Source: Candidatus Obscuribacter sp.
GTDB lineage: Bacteria > Cyanobacteriota > Vampirovibrionia > Obscuribacterales > Obscuribacteraceae
Assembly (NCBI GenBank): GCA_016712465.1
Contig: JADJQZ010000001.1
Coordinates: 3,286,001-3,350,000 of the forward strand
Reading direction: 5' to 3'
DNA: 64,000 nt
A program made the translations under genes and the position numbers. A model generated the notes under the pieces. The model was not told the DNA's origin, did not search any database, and saw only the letters and a list, made by a program, of their open reading frames with translations. Below are positions 8,988 to 18,392 of this stretch, in pieces; the stretch's first letter is position 1, and each line of letters opens with the position of its first letter.

Positions 8988-11497
8988 CTGACTCCCGGCC
9001 GCGCCTTTACTTCCAACCAGAATTCACTGATATCCTTCAACAGACTGGAAGAAACCAGAGAGTCTACGGAGAGGCTCGGCTTCAGCCAGTCGCTGGGCAT
9101 GGAGGCCACATAAGTAGCTTCAGTGAAGCGCTTGTCCATGAGCACAATTAAACCTTTATCGGTATCGGAGCGTATCACTCTTCCGGCCGCTTGAATGACC
9201 TTGGCCATGGCCGGATAAACATAAGCATAGTCAAAGCCATGCCCATAGCGTTTTTCATAGTACTCTCGAATTTTTTCCCTTTCGAAATTGAAATTGGGCA
9301 GGCCGGGACCGACAATAATGGCGCCAATCAGCATCTCGCCTGGATAATCGACACCCTCGGCAAAAACACCGCCCTGCACGGCGAATACCAGGGTGGGCTC
9401 GCCGGTGGTGAGGCGATCCAAAATTTCCCGGGCCCGCACTTTGGAAATCTCGCTCTCTTGCTTCAGAAGCTTCAAGTTGCTTCCATTTGCATCTTGCAGT
9501 TTTTTAACTCTCTGATAGACGGCTTCCAGAAAGACAAAACTGGGAAAGAAAACAAAGTAATTGCCTGGCTTGAGTGCCGTCATGCGCTTGACGGCTTCGG
9601 CGATTTTATCGTAATTGCGCTCCCGGTCGGAATACTTGGTGGATACCTGCGGTATCACCAAAATTTTGCGGTTCTCCCTGGGAAAGGGGCTGAAGTACTC
9701 CCGACAAGACAGTTCCGCCTCTTCAAAGCCGCTCAACTGGGCAAAATAATTGAAAGGTTTGATGGTGGCGGAAAATGCCGCCACATGCTCAAACTCTTTG
9801 TGGGCCAACTTCAAGCGAGCGGAAGCATCGCAACAAACCACCTTGAGGGTTTCGTCGTAGCTCATATCACTGCCCCTGGTGCGAGTATAGAGGTGCAGGT
9901 ATTCGTCCCCTTCGTAAGCAAGGGCTTCCTGGAAGTCGGTAAGGTAATTGGCCAGAGAAAGGATAGGATCGCCCACTCCGGCAGAACGCTTGCTTTCAGA
10001 CTCGCCGCCTCCCAACTTGAGCTGAGCACCACCGCTTTGACTGCGGCTCTCCTTCTGCTTCAGCCTCTCCAGCATCAGGGCCGTTAATCTATTCCTGGCA
10101 GCCTCGAACATTTCAGGGGCGAGTTTAACCTTCGCCTCCTTTTGCCCGGTAGAACGGCCCACATTTGATATGGAAAAGAGAATTTCAGAAAGGATGCTGC
10201 GTAACTCCACCTGCTCAGGAACGCTCAAGGAGGAGAGGTCGGACACGGCTTGCACGATGAAACCGGAGGAAAGACTCTTGCTGTAATAATCGCAAGCACG
10301 GCTCGGCAAGTTATGGGCCTCGTCTATGACAAGGTTTGGTTTTTCAAAGTCCTTAGAGAGGCTGTGAGTGAAGCGTCCCAGGGTGTTGCGGGGTGAAAAG
10401 ACATAATTGTAGTCGGCCACCACCACATCGGCGGCTGCCACCGCATCCAGTGATAATTCGAAGGGACAGACCTGATACCTCTCACCCATTTTCTTGAAAG
10501 TCGCTTCCGTCAGACCGGGCAATCGAGCCGCTTTCTCCAGCAACTTGTGTTCCGAGACCTTCGTATAATAGTCTTTCGCGTACTGACAGTAGGAGGGATT
10601 ACAAATCACTTCCTCCTTCAAACACATCTTAGCTTTGGCATTCAGGGTAAGCGACCTTAATCTGGTGCCCACCTCCCGCAAATGCGAAATGGCATCCTCC
10701 GCTCCAATATGCTGGCTGTTCTTGGGCGTCACATATATGAGTTTCTGCCCCCGGCTGAGAGCATCCTTGAGAAGCGGAAACATCACGGCTGCCGTTTTCC
10801 CAAGACCGGTGGGGGCCTGAATCAGCACTTCGTGGTGGCTGACAAGATCTTGAGTCAACTCCTCAATCAATTCTTTCTGCCCCGGTCGGGGTTTGGCGAA
10901 GGGAAAAGTCATCCTCTCAGCCAGTTCCATCCGCCTCTGGCGCGCCTTCACTTCCGAATCTACTTCCCGCTCCAACTCCTGCAAGCGGCGGGCAAGCCAG
11001 TTTTCATAAGCAGCCGCATCAAAAGGCACGGTCAGTTCTTCCGCCTCACCACCGCTGGTGCCGACTAATAGAAAGCGTGTCACAGGTAAAACCGAACGCT
11101 CTAGATAGAGGATATAGGCATAAGTAGCTAGTTGTAACCGGTAGGGGTGCTCAGGCTCGCTCTGCAATTTGCTTACAAGCTCTCGCAGGTTGACGGCGCT
11201 CTTTATCTCCTCTAATACGGGAGTAACTCCATCTATGAAGCCATCTGCTCGCCCGGAGACATGGAAGATATATTTTCCGGCCTCAAACTTATGGGCCAGT
11301 TTATGCTCGGCCTTGTATGTGGTGTGGATCTTCTGCCGCGCCTTCTGCAGCCGCACGTGAACATCGCGACCGGCACCGGCCAATTTATCAGACCCGCCGA
11401 ATATCTGAGCGTACCCTGAGTTGGCCTCGATGCTACCAGTCATAGGCGAGGGCAGGGCAAAATCTCGTATGGATATGTTGACCGTTTTGATGGTCAA
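8984..11497 (-). CDS. PD-(D/E)XK nuclease-Fe-S helicase, DinG/XPD (Rad3) family
   Basis: The 837-aa protein starts at TTG 11497. The N-terminal ~190 residues form a Cas4/RecB-like nuclease module: GRADGFIDG followed by VLEEIKS fits the D...(D/E)-x-K motif, and there is a QLATYAY helix. A superfamily 2 helicase core follows with Walker A APTGLGKTA, Walker B/DEAH (NLVIDEAHNL), and a C-terminal motif VI region QAAGRVIRSD. Between them four Cys (KMC, VIC, SYC, QVC) form the 4Fe-4S domain of XPD/DinG helicases. It should unwind and trim DNA with 5'-3' polarity, by family analogy. It is co-transcribed with the DnaQ-GIY-YIG gene, which overlaps its stop, indicating a DNA-repair operon. Confidence 0.85.
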   Translation of the reverse strand: MTIKTVNISIRDFALPSPMTGSIEANSGYAQIFGGSDKLAGAGRDVHVRLQKARQKIHTTYKAEHKLAHKFEAGKYIFHVSGRADGFIDGVTPVLEEIKSAVNLRELVSKLQSEPEHPYRLQLATYAYILYLERSVLPVTRFLLVGTSGGEAEELTVPFDAAAYENWLARRLQELEREVDSEVKARQRRMELAERMTFPFAKPRPGQKELIEELTQDLVSHHEVLIQAPTGLGKTAAVMFPLLKDALSRGQKLIYVTPKNSQHIGAEDAISHLREVGTRLRSLTLNAKAKMCLKEEVICNPSYCQYAKDYYTKVSEHKLLEKAARLPGLTEATFKKMGERYQVCPFELSLDAVAAADVVVADYNYVFSPRNTLGRFTHSLSKDFEKPNLVIDEAHNLPSRACDYYSKSLSSGFIVQAVSDLSSLSVPEQVELRSILSEILFSISNVGRSTGQKEAKVKLAPEMFEAARNRLTALMLERLKQKESRSQSGGAQLKLGGGESESKRSAGVGDPILSLANYLTDFQEALAYEGDEYLHLYTRTRGSDMSYDETLKVVCCDASARLKLAHKEFEHVAAFSATIKPFNYFAQLSGFEEAELSCREYFSPFPRENRKILVIPQVSTKYSDRERNYDKIAEAVKRMTALKPGNYFVFFPSFVFLEAVYQRVKKLQDANGSNLKLLKQESEISKVRAREILDRLTTGEPTLVFAVQGGVFAEGVDYPGEMLIGAIIVGPGLPNFNFEREKIREYYEKRYGHGFDYAYVYPAMAKVIQAAGRVIRSDTDKGLIVLMDKRFTEATYVASMPSDWLKPSLSVDSLVSSSLLKDISEFWLEVKARPGVS

Positions 11498-11587
11498 GGT
11501 TTCATTCTCTAGCCTGTAGCATAATTACGTATGGTATCACTACCTTAAACCTTAGTACAGACATCAAACGGCTTAGAAAAGTACCTT

Positions 11588-11941
11588 TTATTTGGGTCCA
11601 CCCAGCTCATCGGCAGAGCGAATCTCTTTATTGCAATGGGAGCAGCGGGGAAACTCTCCATCCCAGACCCTTGGCAAGACATGCCCGTTGATATCGCAGG
11701 GGGAGGTTTTCTTGCCCGGCACGGCAAAAGCAAAAATCCCGGCTATCTCGCTGAAAAGACCGAGAATTTTCTTGGTAAAGGCTACATCCGCCCGCATTTC
11801 CTTCTGTTGAACAGACTTCATTGCTTTGATGTTCTGGTGAGTCATACGGGGAGTGCGCCCCCGCCTCACCCCTGATGTAAAATCGGTGCCGGCATAGCCG
11901 CCCGAAGGCTCGTTTTGAGCCCTATAATTATCTTCCTCCAT
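11588..11941 (-). CDS. Small protein with C-terminal zinc-binding Cys/His cluster
   Basis: The 117-aa protein is preceded by a G-rich ribosome-binding site four bases before its ATG. The N-terminal half is polar and probably disordered, with a basic patch. The middle segment KKILGLFSEIAGIFAFAVPG is amphipathic. The C-terminus holds PCDINGH and RCSHCNKEI, i.e. a C-x4-H...C-x2-C arrangement that could bind one zinc ion as a small zinc ribbon. No family is recognised. The upstream region contains repeated TGCATCAT boxes, which may control it. Confidence 0.6.
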   Translation of the reverse strand: MEEDNYRAQNEPSGGYAGTDFTSGVRRGRTPRMTHQNIKAMKSVQQKEMRADVAFTKKILGLFSEIAGIFAFAVPGKKTSPCDINGHVLPRVWDGEFPRCSHCNKEIRSADELGGPK

Positions 11942-12020
11942 AAGCCCCCCAGCTTAATTAGCGGATGCAGTACCATATTCTCGGTTTCTCTCTCCGCCCC
12001 CTCAACCGCCGTACCTTTTT

Positions 12021-12075
12021 TGCATCATCTCTGCATCATCCGTGCATGCAGCAAAGATGCCCATAACTGCATCAT
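12021..12075. promoter_or_regulatory. Three TGCATCAT boxes upstream of the zinc-cluster gene
   Basis: The octamer TGCATCAT occurs at 12021, 12032 and 12068, with a related palindromic TGCATGCA-type site between (around 12043). The first two copies are 11 bp apart, about one helical turn. They lie in the only intergenic space between the hydrolase gene and the ATG at 11941, so they could be an operator. No matching factor is identified. Confidence 0.35.
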
Positions 12076-12146
12076 AGCGCAAAGCCGTCAGCCTCAAGTA
12101 GGTAAAGTCACCCGGCTCGGTTTCAACAAGAGGTCAGAGCGGCGGC

Positions 12147-13133
12147 TCACATGGTGGCGCCGCCGTGCTCCGCCAGCCAGGAAACGGTGTCGGCAAAAAC
12201 TTTGTCATTCACTTGTTTATCTTCATAAACATAGTGATCGCCCTCCGCCACTTCCATGAACTTTTTGTCCTTCGTAGCCAGACTCTTATAAACGCGCTCG
12301 GCACCCACGGGTTTGGACTCACCATCCTTGAGACCTTGCACGATGAGCACCGGGTCTTCCTTGATAGAGCGGGCGAAGCGTCTGGTCTTATACATATAAA
12401 ACTGACAGCTCATCAACTCGCGAGCTGTTAGGTCAAGGCGCACTCCGGGATCATTTTCGATAAATTGCCGCACTTCCACCCTTGGGGTGGCTTCCTGAAT
12501 CAAGGACTTGGCCATACCGAAATCTTTATTGGCATTGGCAATGAAATGTCCGCCTACCTTGGTGTAATTGCGCAAGGTCTTGAAGTGTTCACCGCCGGGA
12601 TTGGACGAAATGGTGCCGTCAATAAGTTCAGGGAAGAGAGCCTGGGCCTCCAGGGCTATGGCACCACCCATGGCTTCACCAAGCAGAAAAATCTTGGTAC
12701 CGGGTTTGTCCTTATAGCGTTCCTTCAAAGCCAAAAGATGGTCTTTCACGTCTTTGAGAGAACGCACGATATCCATACGACTATCTTTGCCAGGAATTTT
12801 TTGCCAGCCGCCGAAACCACGCAGGTCGAGTGAATAGACATCCATCCCTTTTTGAGCCAAGCGCGAGGCCAGATCATCGAAGATACCGGCATGCATGCCC
12901 AATTCGTGCAAACAAAGCACCGCCGACTGACCTTTACCACCCGGGGCAGGCCAGAACAGCACTGGTGGCGTATTCGGTACCAGGGTCAGAGTCTGCTTAT
13001 CACCGGCGGCAAACGCCTGAACCTGGGTCAAGCTAAAGACGCTAAGTGCAGTAAGCAGCACCAGCACGCCCTTACGAAAAGAGCCCCCTGCTTTTCTAAA
13101 CGCACCCTTAAGATTATCTAGTTCCAATTTCAT
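12147..13133 (-). CDS. Alpha/beta hydrolase (monoacylglycerol-lipase-like), nucleophile Ser replaced by Ala
   Basis: The 328-aa secreted protein has a signal peptide (GVLVLLTALSVFSLTQVQAFAA). The hydrolase fold matches the two other hydrolases in this window: DLRGFGGW, then the nucleophile elbow, then IVQGLKDG with the acid Asp, and GDHYVYED with the His. At the elbow the sequence is LLGEAMGGAIAL: residue 154 is Ala (codon GCC) where the paralogues have Ser in GESMGGA. The oxyanion segment is also changed (CLHELG in place of VHGLG). It is therefore a probable pseudohydrolase that kept Asp and His. It follows the caspase-TPR gene with a 19-bp gap and is almost certainly co-transcribed with it. 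Confidence 0.85.
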   Translation of the reverse strand: MKLELDNLKGAFRKAGGSFRKGVLVLLTALSVFSLTQVQAFAAGDKQTLTLVPNTPPVLFWPAPGGKGQSAVLCLHELGMHAGIFDDLASRLAQKGMDVYSLDLRGFGGWQKIPGKDSRMDIVRSLKDVKDHLLALKERYKDKPGTKIFLLGEAMGGAIALEAQALFPELIDGTISSNPGGEHFKTLRNYTKVGGHFIANANKDFGMAKSLIQEATPRVEVRQFIENDPGVRLDLTARELMSCQFYMYKTRRFARSIKEDPVLIVQGLKDGESKPVGAERVYKSLATKDKKFMEVAEGDHYVYEDKQVNDKVFADTVSWLAEHGGATM

Positions 13134-13152
13134 AATCGCCTTTGCACCAAAA

Positions 13153-15855
13153 TCAGTGCTTTTTGCCGGGGCTACCTTTCACACCGCCTCGAGGCGGCAG
13201 ACTTCTACCAGGAATGGGCTCCAATTTTACATCACTGGTAACCGGACAGGCCAGAGCCAGGTCGCCCCCCCGCCAGGAGGAATCCATAAGCACAGGGGTC
13301 TGCATCTGACCGCGCTCGCGCAAGACCTCGTCCTCCACCTTGTCTTTCATGCTGGCAAAAGCCTGCTTGATGCCGGTGCCCCTGCCCCGGGACCTCAAGC
13401 TCTCAATAAGCCGGTGCGTGAATACGCTGTTTTGATAAGAAGACGACTCCCATGATAACTGACCGGCCAGAGAAGAAGCCAACACCAGTTGCCCTTCGCC
13501 TATAGGCACATGGCGCACATCCACCTCCCGGGCCGGGGCCCGCCCCACGGCCTTGTCGCCGGAATTGACCACGGCTCCGCCATGGCAGACATCCAGAACC
13601 AGTAGCACCCGGTCCGCATGAAGCATCTCTTTGACGCCAACGGTAAACCATTGCATGGGAATACCGGTCAGTACGACATTACTCAAATTGGACTCGTAAG
13701 GCAAAATGAAATTGGCATTGCTCACTTCTTTCTTAGCAGCGCTGCCATGGCTGCTGATAAATATCACCACCAGGTCGTCCTTATGTGCCTTATGCCGCAA
13801 CCAGCCATCGCCAAGAGCAGCCACGATATTCTCGCGACTGGCCCCTTGATTGGTTAGCAGGCGCACATGATCGCTTTTAAAGCCGGCATCGTTAACAAGG
13901 TAGTTGCGAAAATCAGTTGCATCCTTGGCGGCATACTTGAGGTTGATCGAGCTATCTTTAAAAGTGCTGACGCCGATTACCAGGGCCCACTTGTCGCGCA
14001 CCGGCCGCGATGCCAGGTGGCCGCTGGGCGGTTTGGGCATATTCTCGAGCATGCTCTGCTTGCCGGCACTATTAGCCAGACCGTCCAGTTTCGCCCTCAG
14101 CTCCTGGGCCAGGGTGGCATATGGCGCCGCTTCCCTGGTCAAACCAGCCAGCCCGAGCACCTTCACCATCAAGTCGCAGTCCGACAGCACCGCATAAGAT
14201 TCTTCGCCATAGTGCCTGCGATCCGCCTTCAATACACGCTCCAGAAGTTGCCGCGACAGATCGAGTTTCTTTTCATCCATGTAGAAATTGGCCAGCTTGA
14301 GCATAGTCTCGGTGGTCTCGCTATGTTCCTCTCCTAGAGAGGCTTCCTGAATAGCCAGAGCTTCTTTCAAGCAAGCTTCCGCCTCTGAAATCTTCTTGAG
14401 GCTGATCTCGACTTCTGCCAGATTTACCAGATTGCGAGCCACAAAGGGATGCTTTTCTCCCAGGGCCCGGCGCCGAATACTGAGACCACGAGTGGTCAAT
14501 GACTCAGCTAGAGCCGCATTGCCTCCGTTCAGCTCGAGCAGGGCAAGATTATTCAAACAGGCCGCCACATTGGCATGCTCGGCACCAAGACGCTTTTCCA
14601 CAATCTTCAAGGCTCGCTCGTAACAGGGACGTGCCTGGTCATACTCTCCCAGAGTCAGGTAAACCAGACCCAGTTCATTCAGGTAGCGAGCCACCGCCAG
14701 ACCGTCTGGTCCGTATATCGCCTCTTCCACGGCAATGGCTCGCTTGTAGCCGCTAATGGCCGCCTCAAAATCCTTCAAATTGCAATTGACTTCCGCAAGA
14801 AGAGCCTCTGCTTCCGCCTGGCGGGGCTGCTTGCCGGGTAAAGTCTCAGTGAGAGAAAGCAGGGCCGTAGCAGGCTTTTTGGCAGCAGCGAAGTTTCCCG
14901 TAGCAAGATAATGCTCCGAAAGACCCTTGAGAATTTCCGGTAAATAAACCGACCGCTCCTGGCTGCCGGCCCCTTCGCAGAGGGTGAGAGCGCGCTTCAA
15001 GGTAGCTTCGCCCTGCTCCATCTTCTCTTCATTGAAATAGAGCCTGGAGAGAGGCAAGAGCACCGTACAAAGCTCGGGACCCTGCACTCCGTTTTCCGTC
15101 TTGAGAGCCAGGGCCTTATTGAAGAGGGCTTCTGCCTCCACAAATTTTCCTTGCCGCGCCGAAAGTGATGCCAATCCTTCCAGAGCCTGGGCAAGACTGA
15201 GGCGCTGCTGAGAACTGCCACTCTTGTCGGCAGCCTCAAAAAGGGCCAGACTGTCTTTCAAGCTTTGCTCGCATTCCGCGTAATGCCCCATATCCTGTAA
15301 GACGGAAGCCAGACCGAGCAAGGAAGTGGAAAGCTTAACCTTATCGGCATAGGGCAGTGAAAGCAGGTTGGCTTCCTTGCCCGACTGAGGAAAAGATTTT
15401 TTCAAATCGGCGATGCTTTTACGATAATTGACAGCGCTTTCATTCAACTGCCCTTCCAGCCGATATGCCCTGGCCAGTTCCTGCTCGTCAAGGGCAGTGG
15501 GAGAAGGAAGTTCCTGCAAGGCGGTCTCCAGGGTCTGCCGCGCTTCCTGGAACTTGCCCTGCAGGGAAAGGCTGCGGCTCAACTTCTTGCCCACCATATG
15601 CCTGAGCCTGCCCTCCTCGGAAAGGGGCATCTCCTTAACCGAATCCCTGGCAGAGGTCGGCTCGCCCGGGGCAATCTGAGCCAGAGCAGCCCGATAACTT
15701 TTCTCGGCCCCCACATAATCGCGTCGCTCAAGCAGACTATCCCCGCCTTCCAGGAGACTCTTGAAAACAATACTTTCAGCCAGGACCGGCAGGGAAAAAA
15801 GCGCAACTGAAAGACCTAAAGGAAGGCATAACAATCTAAATTTCAGACCAAACAT
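13153..15855 (-). CDS. Secreted TPR protein with C-terminal caspase-like (peptidase C14) domain, catalytic dyad intact
   Basis: I start it at ATG 15855, which gives AGGGG five bases upstream and a clean signal peptide (LLCLPLGLSVALFSLPVLAES); the frame is open further upstream. The result is about 900 aa. Residues ~40-640 are kinesin-light-chain-type TPRs (repeats such as ARYLNELGLVYLTLGEYDQARPCYERAL). The C-terminal domain begins at DKWALVIGVSTF and shows the caspase/metacaspase dyad: His703 in FISSHGS and Cys757 in LDVCHGG. The expected activity is a cysteine protease, of Arg/Lys or Asp specificity that cannot be judged here. It heads a two-gene unit with the pseudohydrolase at 12147-13133. 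Confidence 0.9.
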   Translation of the reverse strand: MFGLKFRLLCLPLGLSVALFSLPVLAESIVFKSLLEGGDSLLERRDYVGAEKSYRAALAQIAPGEPTSARDSVKEMPLSEEGRLRHMVGKKLSRSLSLQGKFQEARQTLETALQELPSPTALDEQELARAYRLEGQLNESAVNYRKSIADLKKSFPQSGKEANLLSLPYADKVKLSTSLLGLASVLQDMGHYAECEQSLKDSLALFEAADKSGSSQQRLSLAQALEGLASLSARQGKFVEAEALFNKALALKTENGVQGPELCTVLLPLSRLYFNEEKMEQGEATLKRALTLCEGAGSQERSVYLPEILKGLSEHYLATGNFAAAKKPATALLSLTETLPGKQPRQAEAEALLAEVNCNLKDFEAAISGYKRAIAVEEAIYGPDGLAVARYLNELGLVYLTLGEYDQARPCYERALKIVEKRLGAEHANVAACLNNLALLELNGGNAALAESLTTRGLSIRRRALGEKHPFVARNLVNLAEVEISLKKISEAEACLKEALAIQEASLGEEHSETTETMLKLANFYMDEKKLDLSRQLLERVLKADRRHYGEESYAVLSDCDLMVKVLGLAGLTREAAPYATLAQELRAKLDGLANSAGKQSMLENMPKPPSGHLASRPVRDKWALVIGVSTFKDSSINLKYAAKDATDFRNYLVNDAGFKSDHVRLLTNQGASRENIVAALGDGWLRHKAHKDDLVVIFISSHGSAAKKEVSNANFILPYESNLSNVVLTGIPMQWFTVGVKEMLHADRVLLVLDVCHGGAVVNSGDKAVGRAPAREVDVRHVPIGEGQLVLASSLAGQLSWESSSYQNSVFTHRLIESLRSRGRGTGIKQAFASMKDKVEDEVLRERGQMQTPVLMDSSWRGGDLALACPVTSDVKLEPIPGRSLPPRGGVKGSPGKKH

Positions 15856-16239
15856 CAAGCCCCTTGACTGCCATACGGGGCGAGCAGACCTTGAACACTC
15901 ACGGGAGGGCCAAGCGAGAGGTTGCAAAATTTTCGTTTTAAATAGCAATTGCCGCCCGGCCCTTTCAATTGTTGCAATTCGTTCTATAAAGAGCTGTACA
16001 GTCGGTCCCATCCCGTCCCTTGACTTTTACAAGCTGATAAAATCACCGTCAAGCATTGGCCTAAGAGAGCACGTGGCAACCACGCCGCTCTGACTTTGAG
16101 GTAATCATATCTACCAACTCTACGGAAATTATGCCGCAGAAACTAACCAAGAAGTCAAAATTATAAGCAGAATGCAGATTCAAATTGCAGAACTAACTGC
16201 AGAACCAAGTAAGAACTAGATAAAACGGGGACAGTCAAT

Positions 16240-18213
16240 ATGGCTAAAACAGTCGGCATAGATCTTGGAACCACAAACTCGGTAGTGGCCGTCATGGAAG
16301 GCGGTCGTCCCACCGTCATATCCAACACCGAAGGCGGACGCACTACACCGTCGGTAGTGGCATTCAATAAAGCCGGCGAGCGTCTCTGCGGACTTCTAGC
16401 CAGACGTCAGGCTGTAGTCAATCCCACCAATACTATCTACTCCATCAAGCGCTTCATCGGACGTCGCTATGCCGAAGTAGGCGAAGAGTGCAAAATCGTT
16501 TCCTACAAAGTCAAGGAAGCTCCGGACGGCGGCTGCCGCGTCGGCATCGGCGACAAAGACTACACTCCTGAAGAAATCTCCGCCATCATCCTGCGCAAAC
16601 TGAAGGAAGATGCCGAGAAGTACCTGGGCGAGAAAGTAACCACCGCCGTGATCACTGTGCCGGCTTACTTCAACGACTCACAAAGACAGTCTACGAAAAA
16701 TGCCGGCACCATCGCCGGTCTCGAAGTGCTGCGTATCATCAACGAACCCACCGCGGCGGCTCTGGCTTACGGTGTGGAAAAGAAAGGCAAGGACGAGACC
16801 ATCCTGGTATTCGACCTGGGCGGCGGCACCTTCGACGTATCCATCCTGGAAGTCTCCGACGGTCTCATTGAGGTCAAGTCCACCAACGGCGACACCCACC
16901 TGGGCGGCGACGACTTCGACCACAAACTGGTGCAATGGATCGGCGAAGAGTTCCTCAAGGCTGAAAGTATCGACCTGCGCAAAGATCCGCAGGCCCTGCA
17001 ACGTTTGACCGAAGCCGCAGAGAAAGCCAAAATCGAACTTTCCTCGGTAACCGAGACCAATATCTCCCTGCCTTTCATTACAGCCAACGAGTCAGGTCCC
17101 AAGCACCTGGACATGAAGTTGACCCGCTCCCGCTTCAACGAATTGACCCATGACCTGGTCGAGCGTTGCAAGCACCCCATCGAGCAAGCCCTTCTCGATG
17201 CCAAAATGACCTACAAAGAAATCGACGAAGTAGTACTGGTAGGCGGTTCCACCCGTATTCCGGCTGTCAAAGACCTGGTTAAGAGCCTCACCGGCGGCAA
17301 AGAGCCCAACCAGAGCGTCAACCCCGACGAAGTAGTTGCCGTAGGCGCTGCTCTGCAAGCCGGTGTGCTGGCCGGAGAAGTGCACGACCTGGTGCTTCTG
17401 GACGTGACTCCGCTCTCCCTCGGTATCGAAACCATGGGCGGCATCTTCGCCAAGTTGGTCGAGCGTAATACCACTATTCCCTGCCACAAAACCCAGATGT
17501 GCTCTACTGCCGAAGACAACCAGAATGCTGTAGACGTCTACATCTATCAGGGCGAGCGCTCCATGGCCAGAGACAACAAGAAACTGGGCAACTTCCGTCT
17601 TGATGGAATTCAACCGGCGCCCCGCGGCGTACCGCGTATCGAAGTATCCTTCGACATCGACGCCAACGGCATCGTGCAAGTATCGGCCAAAGACCTCAAT
17701 ACCGGCAAGGAACAGAAAGTAACCATAACTGCCAGTACCAATTTGAACAAAGAAGATATCGACCGCCTCGTGAAGGAAGCCCAGGCCAACGCTGAAGAAG
17801 ACCAGAAAGTGAAAGCCATGGCCGACCTGCGCAACGAAGTGGACGGGCTCATCTACACCGTGGAAAAGCACATCCGCGAGAACGCCGAAGCCCTGACGGA
17901 GGACACCAAAGACAAAGCCCACAGCATCATCGCCAAACTCAAACAGAACGTAGGCGACAATGATGAAAAAGAAGCCCGCGAAGCCATGGACCAACTGCGT
18001 GGACACCTGGTCGTCATGGACCAGGAAGCCAATCAGTACAGAAGCCATAAAACCGATGAAAAACTGAAGGAAGAGGCAGAAGCCAAAGCCAAGGAAGAAG
18101 CGGAGAAGGCTGAGCAGGCAGGTGCAGAAGGGGCAGGCGAAGCCGCCACCGATTCGGAATCTGAGCATGCGGAAGACTCCGCCAGAGACTCTGAACCGGC
18201 CGGAGCGAGCTAA
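16240..18213 (+). CDS. dnaK: Chaperone DnaK (Hsp70)
   Basis: The 657-aa protein is a full-length Hsp70. The ATPase domain has GIDLGTTNSVVAV, the phosphate loop FDLGGGTFDVS, INEPTAAALAYG and VLVGGSTRIPAV. The substrate-binding domain follows (DVTPLSLGIETMGG, FDIDANGIVQVSAKD), then the helical lid. The acidic Ala/Glu-rich tail ends in Gly-Ala-Ser rather than the usual EEVD/DAEF-like end. GGGGA lies eight bases before the ATG. It has no grpE or dnaJ neighbour and no CIRCE operator upstream, so it may be a second DnaK paralogue. It sits between two outward-facing hydrolase/caspase cassettes. Confidence 0.98.
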   Translation: MAKTVGIDLGTTNSVVAVMEGGRPTVISNTEGGRTTPSVVAFNKAGERLCGLLARRQAVVNPTNTIYSIKRFIGRRYAEVGEECKIVSYKVKEAPDGGCRVGIGDKDYTPEEISAIILRKLKEDAEKYLGEKVTTAVITVPAYFNDSQRQSTKNAGTIAGLEVLRIINEPTAAALAYGVEKKGKDETILVFDLGGGTFDVSILEVSDGLIEVKSTNGDTHLGGDDFDHKLVQWIGEEFLKAESIDLRKDPQALQRLTEAAEKAKIELSSVTETNISLPFITANESGPKHLDMKLTRSRFNELTHDLVERCKHPIEQALLDAKMTYKEIDEVVLVGGSTRIPAVKDLVKSLTGGKEPNQSVNPDEVVAVGAALQAGVLAGEVHDLVLLDVTPLSLGIETMGGIFAKLVERNTTIPCHKTQMCSTAEDNQNAVDVYIYQGERSMARDNKKLGNFRLDGIQPAPRGVPRIEVSFDIDANGIVQVSAKDLNTGKEQKVTITASTNLNKEDIDRLVKEAQANAEEDQKVKAMADLRNEVDGLIYTVEKHIRENAEALTEDTKDKAHSIIAKLKQNVGDNDEKEAREAMDQLRGHLVVMDQEANQYRSHKTDEKLKEEAEAKAKEEAEKAEQAGAEGAGEAATDSESEHAEDSARDSEPAGAS

Positions 18214-18250
18214 GCAATAATACTTGCCAAGCAATAATAAGGATTCGGAA

Positions 18251-18256
18251 TATAAT
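18251..18256 (+). promoter_or_regulatory. Candidate -10 box upstream of hydrolase gene
   Basis: A perfect TATAAT occurs 137 bp before the ATG at 18393 in an AT-rich gap after dnaK. A TTGCCA upstream is about 21 bp away, too far for a standard -35, so the -35 is not established. The direct repeat AAGCAATAATA occurs twice just upstream. Confidence 0.35.
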
Positions 18257-18392
18257 GCTTGTTCAGGCAAGCCTAATTTCAGTCTGTTCTCCGTAGGTCT
18301 GACTTGGACCAATAAAGAAAGTCGAACTATTAGTTCGGCGCCATCAGACAAAATTAGCTGCAATGTACCCTGTACAAATGACTGAGGAAAAC

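Noticed and set aside
9191..10087. 298-aa open frame opposite the helicase gene
   Set aside because: Antisense shadow of a gene with clear helicase motifs; no ribosome-binding site or family.
16012..16239. Search for a CIRCE or heat-shock operator before dnaK
   Set aside because: No TTAGCACTC-N9-GAGTGCTAA-like inverted repeat is present.
17092..18363. 423-aa open frame antisense to dnaK
   Set aside because: It mirrors the codon pattern of dnaK, whose protein is unmistakable; the antisense product has no domain and is low complexity.
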